Below, one piece after another: positions 7,707 through 12,387 of a DNA stretch of 26,311 nucleotides (positions are counted from its first letter, which is position 1; the number at the start of each line of letters is the position of its first letter). The position numbers and the translations under genes are program-made. Under the pieces are notes generated by a model. That model made no database searches and was not told the origin of the DNA. It saw only the letters and a program-made list of their open reading frames with translations. This stretch comes from a virus: the IMG/VR virus record IMGVR_UViG_3300031521_000314, positions 1 through 26,311 of that record; one strand, written 5' to 3'.

Positions 7707-7837
7707 GAGAGGGTATGCAAATAATAAACAAAGAATATTTTCGCACTACTCTAACGAGAACTGATAGTATTTTCAGTAAAGGTTCAGCAAATTGTCAGTA
7801 AAACAATCGTATGTTGGTTCAATTCCAACCCCTCTCA
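7707..7837 (+). tRNA. tRNA with a 57-nt D-loop insert (anticodon loop CAGTAAA, Tyr GUA?)
   Basis: A perfect 7-bp acceptor stem is formed by GAGAGGG (7707-7713) and CCCTCTC (7830-7836), with A73 at 7837 and no encoded CCA. The T-arm is GTTGG-TTCAATT-CCAAC (7813-7829). The anticodon arm is ATTGT-CAGTAAA-ACAAT (7791-7807), which places GTA at 34-36, but position 33 is A instead of the near-universal U. The D-stem TGC/GCA pairs 7716-7718 with 7787-7789. Between D-loop position 17 and the GG at 7781-7782 lies an insert, about 7724-7780. It starts near AAACAAAGAATA, contains a CTC/GAG hairpin and ends with the 23-nt motif. Unless the insert is removed, the D-arm is far too long. A bacterial tRNA-Tyr would also normally have a long variable arm, so identity is uncertain. 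Confidence 0.7.
7758..7780 (+). repeat. 23-nt motif, copy 1 (3' end of the first D-loop insert)
   Basis: GAACT, an 11-nt spacer (GATAGTATTTT), then CAGTAAA. The next bases are the GG expected at D-loop positions 18-19. Confidence 0.8.
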
Positions 7838-7846
7838 CACAAAAGG

Positions 7847-7869
7847 AAACTGTCTGTTATTACAGTAAA
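7847..7869 (+). repeat. 23-nt motif, copy 2 (abuts the UUA-anticodon tRNA)
   Basis: AAACT, an 11-nt spacer (GTCTGTTATTA), then CAGTAAA. The spacing equals the other copies. The last five bases overlap the 5' acceptor strand of the following tRNA, and an ACAAAAGG stretch precedes the motif. Confidence 0.7.
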
Positions 7870-7937
7870 ATTAGCTCATTTGGTAGAGCATCCGCCTTTA
7901 ACGCAGAATGTAGTTGGTTCAACTCCAACATTTTTAA
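7865..7937 (+). tRNA. tRNA-like gene with anticodon UUA (ochre suppressor-like or degenerate)
   Basis: The D-arm is GCTC-ATTTGGTA-GAGC (7874-7889), complete with GG. The anticodon arm is TCCGC-CTTTAAC-GCAGA (7891-7907), with a C.A mismatch in the stem. The T-arm is GTTGG-TTCAACT-CCAAC (7913-7929). The loop places TTA at 34-36, which would read UAA. The acceptor stem GTAAAAT/ATTTTTA fails at its two terminal pairs, exactly where the 5' strand is supplied by the end of the 23-nt motif. UAA is the commonest stop in this window, so efficient ochre suppression is unlikely. It may be a decayed tRNA-Lys with one T lost from the loop, or a tRNA whose true 5' end is made by RNA processing. Confidence 0.65.
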
Positions 7938-7976
7938 AAACAACAATAACAAACGAAATATCCTTTTAAAACATAT

Positions 7977-8050
7977 TGCGAGGTAGAGCAGCTGGTCAGC
8001 TTGTGAGATTCATAATCTCAAGGTCGTGGGTTCGAATCCCTCTCTCGCTA
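7977..8050 (+). tRNA. Initiator tRNA-fMet(CAU)
   Basis: The acceptor strands G7978-G7983 and T8043-C8048 pair, while positions 1 and 72 (T7977 and T8049) do not. A 1-72 mismatch is the hallmark of bacterial initiator tRNA. The D-arm GAGC-AGCTGGTCA-GCTT, the anticodon arm TGAGA-TTCATAA-TCTCA (anticodon CAT), the variable loop AGGTC and the T-arm GTGGG-TTCGAAT-CCCTC follow the initiator pattern. A73 is at 8050 and no CCA is encoded. It carries no insert, unlike several neighbours. A phage-supplied initiator tRNA could support translation initiation when host RNA is being degraded. Confidence 0.88.
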
Positions 8051-8137
8051 CACTGATAATCAGATAGTTATCTAATTTTTAGTAATTGTCTGATGAAAAT
8101 ATTGATTAACTCAGGTCGGCATACACTCCGATTAAAT

Positions 8138-8156
8138 ATCATGCGAGGAGCATGAT
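8138..8156 (+). other. Perfect 7-bp hairpin upstream of motif copy 3
   Basis: ATCATGC (8138-8144) and GCATGAT (8150-8156) close a GAGGA loop. Just upstream TCGG (8116-8119) can pair with CCGA around CATACACT. This is part of a structured stretch between tRNA-fMet and the third motif copy; function unknown. Confidence 0.6.
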
Positions 8157-8183
8157 GGTTGAAATAATCTTAACAAAAACGAA

Positions 8184-8206
8184 GAACTGATAGTGTTTAC
8201 AGTAAA
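8184..8206 (+). repeat. 23-nt motif, copy 3
   Basis: GAACT, GATAGTGTTTA, CAGTAAA, preceded by TTAACAAAAACGA. It is followed by a T-arm-like hairpin GTTG-TTCAAAA-CAAC (about 8214-8228), then an AAACAAATACT stretch that resembles the 5' end of the D-loop inserts. Confidence 0.75.
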
Positions 8207-8280
8207 AATTGATGTTGTTCAAAACAACTAAACAAATACTAACAAACTTCTTCATTTTTTATCGTTCTTTATAATAATAT

Positions 8281-8416
8281 GGCAGGATAGCAAAGTAAAT
8301 TAACAAAGAATACTATTCCAATACTCTTCAACAAGAGAACTTTTAGTGTTTCCAGTAAAAGGTAATGCAATTGTGTTGAAAACAATCAAACGTTGGTTCA
8401 ATTCCAACTCCTGCCA
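8281..8416 (+). tRNA. tRNA with a 63-nt D-loop insert (anticodon UGA by position)
   Basis: Acceptor strands GGCAGGA (8281-8287) and TCCTGCC (8409-8415) pair perfectly; A73 is at 8416. The anticodon arm is ATTGT-GTTGAAA-ACAAT (8370-8386) with U33 and TGA at 34-36. The T-arm is GTTGG-TTCAATT-CCAAC (8392-8408). Removing about 8298-8360 leaves a textbook D-arm: stem GCAA/ATGC and loop AGTA-GG-TA. The removed piece starts near TTAACAAAGAATACT, contains a CTCT/AGAG hairpin (8324-8337) and ends with the 23-nt motif. AGTAAA occurs at both insert ends. UGA would read serine codon UCA, but there is no long variable arm and position 73 is A, so amino-acid identity is doubtful. Its layout is homologous to the tRNA at 7707-7837. 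Confidence 0.75.
8337..8359 (+). repeat. 23-nt motif, copy 4 (3' end of the second D-loop insert)
   Basis: GAACT, TTTAGTGTTTC, CAGTAAA. The insert ends one base later, before the GG of the D-loop. Its first bases also form the 3' strand of the CTCT/AGAG hairpin. Confidence 0.8.
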
Positions 8417-8452
8417 CAAAATTCCCATTAGTCCCTGTAGTAATACAAACTC

Positions 8453-8567
8453 TTGGGTAATGAAATAGGATGTCGTACATCCGAATTTACGCTTGAGGAC
8501 AACCCAACTAAAGAAAGTAGAAATACTTTCATGGATGACAGACTCAGAAATGAGATACTAAAAAGTA
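8453..8567 (+). ncRNA. Compact structured RNA with three tetraloop hairpins
   Basis: TTGGGT (8453-8458) pairs with ACCCAA (8502-8507) and encloses the hairpin GGATGT-CGT-ACATCC (8468-8482). Then come GAAAGTA-GAAA-TACTTTC (8513-8530), CTCA-GAAA-TGAG (8543-8554) and TACT-AAAA-AGTA (8556-8567). GACAACCC...CTAAA followed by ACAGACT faintly recalls the Q and R core segments of T4-type group I introns. However, I cannot build a convincing P7, so a ribozyme is only a possibility. It lies upstream of the permuted tRNA-Lys. Confidence 0.55.
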
Positions 8568-8632
8568 GTGGTTGATTGAGACAAGAAATATTAAATGTTT
8601 AACATTAATTTATACGGTAATGATATTCGGGA

Positions 8633-8655
8633 AAACTTAAAGTGTTTACAGTAAA
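8633..8655 (+). repeat. 23-nt motif, copy 5 (upstream of the permuted tRNA 3' half)
   Basis: AAACT, TAAAGTGTTTA, CAGTAAA. It ends five bases before the T-arm of the permuted tRNA. A stretch ACAAGAAATATT upstream (about 8581-8592) resembles the insert 5' end seen in the D-loop inserts. Confidence 0.75.
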
Positions 8656-8734
8656 AATCGTTGGTTCGAATCCAACTTTATCCCAATGGGATGAATTGAC
8701 AAGCGGTTAAGTCACAAGTCTCTTAAACTTGCAC
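8656..8734 (+). tRNA. Permuted tRNA-Lys(CUU): 3' half precedes 5' half
   Basis: The 3' half comes first: T-arm GTTGG-TTCGAAT-CCAAC (8660-8676), then TTTATCCC-A (8677-8685). Only two bases later the 5' half begins: GGGATGAA (8688-8695), D-arm GAC-AAGCGGTTAA-GTC (8698-8713), and anticodon arm CAAGT-CTCTTAA-ACTTG (8715-8731) with anticodon CUU. The two halves form an 8-bp acceptor stem (one G.U). The 5' half has no T-arm after it, and I find no good 5' half in front of the T-arm. The mature cloverleaf requires joining the variable-loop ends (CAC at 8732-8734 to AAAATC at 8654-8659) and cutting between the acceptor strands. Motif copy 5 abuts the 3' half, and an AACAAATACT stretch follows the 5' half. 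Confidence 0.75.
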
Positions 8735-8915
8735 AAACAAACAACAAATACTTTTACAATATTCCCTAATTTATTTTTTAGTTGTTGGCATCAGAGTTTT
8801 TTAATAAAACAGGGCATGCCACCTAACATTTGAAGTGTTGAAAAATACACGTGGTTAAGAATGGTTTTTATCGGCACTTGTATCGAGTTTATTCAATAAA
8901 AATGAAATTGCTGAA

Positions 8916-8938
8916 GAACTTGTTGTGTATACAGTAAA
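8916..8938 (+). repeat. 23-nt motif, copy 6
   Basis: GAACT, TGTTGTGTATA, CAGTAAA. No recognisable tRNA piece follows; instead a strong hairpin begins at 8945. Confidence 0.7.
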
Positions 8939-8944
8939 TTGAAA

Positions 8945-8971
8945 TTTGTCACCCATGAGTGGTGACACAAA
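8945..8971 (+). other. Strong hairpin after motif copy 6
   Basis: GTCACC (8948-8953) and GGTGAC (8961-8966) close the loop CATGAGT; an outer TTT/AAA helix continues past an AC bulge. No T-run follows, so it is not a terminator. It may be the functional RNA domain attached to motif copy 6. Confidence 0.6.
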
Positions 8972-8989
8972 CTTATAGGAATACAGCAG

Positions 8990-9023
8990 AACTTCTTCTC
9001 TTATTAGAGAAAAGTTGTTTTTT
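8990..9023 (+). terminator. First terminator of the RNA locus
   Basis: AACTT-C-TTCTC (8990-9000) pairs with GAGAA-AAGTT (9007-9016), with one bulged C and loop TTATTA, followed by TTTTTT at 9018-9023. Confidence 0.8.
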
Positions 9024-9037
9024 ACAATGAAAAAATG

Positions 9038-9085
9038 GACGGGGAGCATAAAATAGAAATATTTTATCTTTTCCCGTCTTTTTTT
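9038..9085 (+). terminator. Second terminator of the RNA locus
   Basis: GACGGGGA (9038-9045) pairs with TTCCCGTC (9071-9078). The inner helix ATAAAATA/TATTTTAT is closed by a GAAA tetraloop (9056-9059). Seven T residues follow. Two terminators in tandem isolate the RNA locus from the downstream genes. Confidence 0.88.
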
Positions 9086-9144
9086 ATCTTTTTTTGTAAC
9101 ATTTGGGTATACTTAAACGTATATAGGATATTAAATAAAAAATC

Positions 9145-9420
9145 ATGAAAAGAACTAAGTATGGATTTGAGGTTGAGGGCAAGGGAATGTATGCCCAAGA
9201 ACAAGTAAAATATGAATACAGGTATACGAATGATATCGAAAAAGCCTTTGGTGTTTACGATATTTTCCTGCTTATGAATAAACATGAATATAATGTTTGC
9301 TGTGGTAAATACGGAAAGGATAATGTCAGAATTTTTAGTTTTGATGTTGAGACGATTGTCGATAATAAGGTTATTATTGAAACGCCACCGAAAAGAACTA
9401 AATATTACGACCCTAATTAA
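9145..9420 (+). CDS. Small unknown protein (91 aa)
   Basis: I do not recognise this protein. It is hydrophilic and rich in charged and aromatic residues, with no signal peptide or membrane segment. The middle part (EKAFGVYDIFLLMNKHEYN) looks helical, and the end (ETPPKRTKYYDPN) is basic. It is the first gene after the RNA-locus terminators and lies 38 nt before the vWA gene, so it may be co-transcribed with it. The frame has sensible codon use and fills the gap, which is the main reason for calling it. Confidence 0.65.
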   Translation: MKRTKYGFEVEGKGMYAQEQVKYEYRYTNDIEKAFGVYDIFLLMNKHEYNVCCGKYGKDNVRIFSFDVETIVDNKVIIETPPKRTKYYDPN

Positions 9421-9458
9421 CTTAATGAATTAAATCAAAAATTTAATATATAATAAAC

Positions 9459-11087
9459 ATGGAAAAATTAGTATTGACAAATTCAAGTATCGCTAAGATT
9501 AAATCTTCAATAGTTGAAGGACTTGAAACAGCATCTGGTAGTCGTAGTTCTGCTACTTATTACCATAGCAAAGATGAACAAATGAAGGCTATTAAGGCAC
9601 AAACTAAAAACCTGTATAATGTATCAAAGGAGCTTCCATTGATCATTGCAAGTCAAAAGGGTGCAACAGGTCGTTTTGTATCAGAAGTGCTCTTAAACGA
9701 GTTTAAAAGCACGTCTAGGGGTGGTGCATGTAATATTGTCAATCCCATTGATTGGTATGATAATGGCTTGAGCGATAAAGCAGTTCTTTCTGCATTGTCA
9801 AATCTTGCCGAAAACGGTTTACCATATGTTTTACGTCTTTTCGTAGACATGAAGGAAGCTAAGGTAAATAACGAACGTTCAAGAAAAATTATGTTAGGCT
9901 TCCTTTGGGGTCAGGATAATCTTGAGTTCTATTCGTTGAAATATCGTAATAAGATTGCTGAAGCATTGAGACACGTTTATGGTCAGAAGATCACATCAGT
10001 TTTGCTTTCAATTGCTCAGAAAAACACTGGCTTACAGACTCAGGTATTGATTGGTAATGAAAAGGAATTAGCTATTGTTAATGATCATATTTTGAAATAC
10101 TACAATGGTACACCTGATCAGGCATTCAAGCTATTACTATTCTTATTTAAAAAGGATAGTGGCGTTTCGTACAATGAACTTCCATTGTTAGCCGAATATC
10201 AGAAGGCTAAGGTTAATATCGTTGGTATCAAGACTGTTCCAGAAGAAATTCTATTGGGTTTGATCTCTAATAAGAAACACCCTCAATATGCTACTATGTG
10301 GGCAACTGAATTACAGAGACAGTCAACTAAGGCATTGATCAGAACGAATGTTGAGGTTACTTCTGTTAATCAGCAGGTTCGTCAGACTAAATCAACAGCT
10401 AAGTTAGGTGTTGAAAAAGTTGTTGATCTTGAAAAAGCAACTGACTTCATGGCTTTATATAAGACTGGTTTTGAAACAAGTTTCACACCTGAAATTGGTA
10501 ATGCTATTAGTAAATTGGCTGATGCTAAGAAAATTGAAGGTTTCTTCTATCAAAGTATTGGAATTATTTGTGATGACAGTGCTTCGATGGCTGGAAACAA
10601 GAACGAGTCTAAAAATACTCCATTGGCTATTGCCGACTTTACTTCGAAAGTATTGGTTAGATCAACAAAAACACATAATGTTGTTCATACTGATGGATTC
10701 TCAACTGACATTGCTTCGGCGTTTGTTAAGCTATTGAAGGGCGAAAGCACTGATCATCCATATGATGCTATTTTTATCTTAACTGATGGATATGAAAATT
10801 CATATGATGGTTTAACTAATGAAGTTATCACTATCTTCCAGCAAGAAACTAACAGAAATATACCAATATTTCAAATTTCACCAATGGTTAGTGCTGAAAT
10901 GGGTGCTAATGTAAGAAAATTAGGTGATGGTGTTGTCACTATGGCAGTAAATAATCCTAATGCAATTATGCCACAGATTAACGCAAGATTGCTTGAAGTT
11001 GATGCAAAACGTTGGTTGGAAAATCAAGTATTGCTTCTTGAAGGTGCTACCGTTAAAAGAAGTAAAAAAATTAATGTAAACGTATAA
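9459..11087 (+). CDS. Ro60/TROVE-like protein with C-terminal vWA domain
   Basis: 542 aa. The first ~350 residues are mostly helical. Stretches such as SKDEQMKAIKAQTKNLYNVS (37-56) and KYRNKIAEALRHVYG (161-175) are reminiscent of the helical-repeat ring of TROVE proteins. The C-terminal part is a von Willebrand A domain: MIDAS motif CDDSASM (371-377, giving D-x-S-x-S at 372-376), TDG at 411-413 and LTDGYEN (441-447), ending near residue 520. Length and domain order match Ro60/Rsr (about 525-540 aa). Those proteins bind misfolded RNAs in the ring and tRNA-like Y RNAs on its surface. The gene lies just downstream of the unusual tRNA locus and 11 nt before the ARPP-1-like gene. The vWA call is firm; the TROVE call rests on layout and weak similarity. 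The alternative is another phage vWA protein acting with an unseen ATPase. Confidence 0.68.
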   Translation: MEKLVLTNSSIAKIKSSIVEGLETASGSRSSATYYHSKDEQMKAIKAQTKNLYNVSKELPLIIASQKGATGRFVSEVLLNEFKSTSRGGACNIVNPIDWYDNGLSDKAVLSALSNLAENGLPYVLRLFVDMKEAKVNNERSRKIMLGFLWGQDNLEFYSLKYRNKIAEALRHVYGQKITSVLLSIAQKNTGLQTQVLIGNEKELAIVNDHILKYYNGTPDQAFKLLLFLFKKDSGVSYNELPLLAEYQKAKVNIVGIKTVPEEILLGLISNKKHPQYATMWATELQRQSTKALIRTNVEVTSVNQQVRQTKSTAKLGVEKVVDLEKATDFMALYKTGFETSFTPEIGNAISKLADAKKIEGFFYQSIGIICDDSASMAGNKNESKNTPLAIADFTSKVLVRSTKTHNVVHTDGFSTDIASAFVKLLKGESTDHPYDAIFILTDGYENSYDGLTNEVITIFQQETNRNIPIFQISPMVSAEMGANVRKLGDGVVTMAVNNPNAIMPQINARLLEVDAKRWLENQVLLLEGATVKRSKKINVNV

Positions 11088-11098
11088 TATTTGAAATT

Positions 11099-12199
11099 AT
11101 GAACACAAGAGATTTTACAGAATTGTTAAAAGGTTGTCGTCCTGTCAAGGATAGTGATGGTAACATAGTCGTTCAGAGTATTATGGGCATGCAAATCGTA
11201 TGCTTAACAACAGACCCTGAATTTTCATTGGATACTCGTTTTGCGAATCCATTGAAGGCATTACAGGCTAGTAACTCTTCATATGGTCAGATTACGTTTG
11301 ACAATAGAGAAAACCTAGAAGTAATTATTCCTACGCAAATGGCTATTCTAACGAAACAGTCAGCGCAGAACCATAGTATGACTAAAGCTGGTTACATGAG
11401 AGCGCATTCGCAGACAACATTTCACGATGCTGGTTGTGTTCAAGGCAGTCAGACTGGTCATTTCCGTGGTACTCAGGAGTTTCGTATGCTTCCTGTTACA
11501 ATGCGTGAAATGGTATTAAATACTGTTGGAAAGCCAAGCTCATACGATAGAATCTATTCGGCTGTTAATAAGCTAGGAGTAGATACGCAATCAAATGCTG
11601 GTAATTATCTTAATATTTATTTCGATAAATATGATAAGAAGCTAGAACAGTTCATTGCTCACTTTGAACGACCAAAGAATCTTATTGGTATCGTTGTATT
11701 AGTTGATGGAGAAATTGTTGCAATTGATAAGTTTCCATCTTTCACATATGCAGAACAGGTTTGGGAAATGATGATCAGGGACTGCTACGGTTCATTAGCT
11801 ATCATATCTGAGCTTAAGAAAAAATCTACTAATCATGCCTTTACTGAAAACTTCAATGAAATGAAGAAAAACAGTCAGGATAGTATTGTTGATTTGATTG
11901 AAAAGGCTTTGAACAAGACTAAAAAAGATATGACCAATAGTGTTCAAGAAAAGATATCCGAATTGCTTGAAACATCATTTGATGCTACATCAGATAACGA
12001 AGGTTATTCGTATAATTCAAGTTCTGCACCTAAGTCTTGGATTTTGCGCAATGATGGGTATATAGGTCAAGTAATTACTGAAAATGAGTTTAATCATTTG
12101 GTTTCTATCGTTAAGAGAGAGGCTTTCAATCCAAATGCTTTGAGAGAAGTAAATGAATTAAGAAGAAAAGCACGTAGACAAGATAAATTTACTCTGTAG
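11099..12199 (+). CDS. ARPP-1-like protein
   Basis: 366 aa. The central pattern IGIVVLVDGEIVAIDKF, followed by an aromatic-rich helix (YAEQVWEMMIRD), resembles the ARPP-1 family (ARG and rhodanese-phosphatase superfamily-associated proteins). In that family a strand pair with VxGxxVGxDxF precedes a W-containing helix. Upstream, VIIPTQMAILTKQSAQNHSM and the Gln-rich GSQTGHFRGTQEF would be the expected N-terminal strands. Residues about 245-290 are lysine/glutamate-rich and probably coiled-coil. The start is 11 nt after the vWA gene and a terminator follows, so the two genes form a unit. Biochemical function is not known to me; membership is recalled from motif shape, not a search. Confidence 0.5.
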   Translation: MNTRDFTELLKGCRPVKDSDGNIVVQSIMGMQIVCLTTDPEFSLDTRFANPLKALQASNSSYGQITFDNRENLEVIIPTQMAILTKQSAQNHSMTKAGYMRAHSQTTFHDAGCVQGSQTGHFRGTQEFRMLPVTMREMVLNTVGKPSSYDRIYSAVNKLGVDTQSNAGNYLNIYFDKYDKKLEQFIAHFERPKNLIGIVVLVDGEIVAIDKFPSFTYAEQVWEMMIRDCYGSLAIISELKKKSTNHAFTENFNEMKKNSQDSIVDLIEKALNKTKKDMTNSVQEKISELLETSFDATSDNEGYSYNSSSAPKSWILRNDGYIGQVITENEFNHLVSIVKREAFNPNALREVNELRRKARRQDKFTL

Positions 12200-12225
12200 A
12201 GTATATAGTCAGTAGTTTTATTATT

Positions 12226-12268
12226 AAAACCCTGTAGGATAATATTTCTTACGGGGTTTTTTGTTTTT
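12226..12268 (+). terminator. Terminator after the vWA / ARPP-1-like unit
   Basis: AAAACCCTGTA (12226-12236) pairs with TTACGGGGTTTT (12249-12260) over about 11 bp with one G.U, followed by a T-rich run. Confidence 0.88.
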
Positions 12269-12282
12269 AATTAGATTTTTTT

Positions 12283-12291
12283 GTATTTATG
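12283..12291 (+). promoter_or_regulatory. GTATTTAT(A/G) motif ahead of the virion module
   Basis: GTATTTATG followed by ATAAATATG, about 97 nt before the first structural gene. One of the recurrent late-promoter candidates. Confidence 0.35.
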
Positions 12292-12302
12292 ATAAATATG
12301 AG

Positions 12303-12326
12303 ATCGGCTTTTAGCCGATTTTCTTT
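12303..12326 (+). other. Hairpin in the leader of the virion module
   Basis: ATCGGCT (12303-12309) and AGCCGAT (12313-12319) close a TTT loop and run into TTTTCTTT, so it could be a second terminator. A further AACTCA/TGAGTT hairpin lies at 12327-12350. If transcription starts at the GTATTTAT motif, both would be in the mRNA leader. Confidence 0.6.
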
Positions 12327-12387
12327 AACTCATTGAACGGTGGGTGAGTTAATTTAAAATAATATAAATACTTAATAATCAAAATAT

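Larger units (their letters stand above)
7490..9144 (+). other. Non-coding tRNA / structured RNA locus
   Basis: About 1.65 kb lies between the helicase gene and the next convincing gene. It contains a host-type promoter, several complete or rearranged tRNAs, many strong hairpins, six copies of a 23-nt motif, and two terminators at the end. The only longer reading frame, near 7792-7986, runs straight through two tRNAs and is not credible. The sub-features are listed separately. The locus is bounded downstream by the terminators at 8990-9023 and 9038-9085. Confidence 0.8.

Noticed and set aside
7792-7986. A 64-codon + strand reading frame
   Set aside because: It runs through the anticodon and T-arms of one tRNA and the whole of the next, with no protein-like composition; the tRNA structures explain the sequence.
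8281-8416. The two D-loop-insert tRNAs as tmRNA-like molecules
   Set aside because: tmRNA replaces the anticodon arm with a coding insert. Here the anticodon arms are present and the insert is in the D-loop with no tag frame.
8633-8655. The 23-nt motif copies as a CRISPR array or hammerhead ribozymes
   Set aside because: Distances between copies are irregular (about 90 to 340 nt) with no uniform spacers, and the hammerhead core (CUGANGA with GAAA) is absent.
7758-8938. The 23-nt motif as a phage RNA polymerase promoter
   Set aside because: Two copies lie inside tRNA D-loops and one directly before a tRNA 3' half, so transcripts starting there would lack essential tRNA parts.
10408-10737. 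A 109-codon + strand frame inside the vWA gene
   Set aside because: It overlaps the vWA domain in another frame, has Leu/Lys-rich low-quality composition and no leader; it is a shadow frame.
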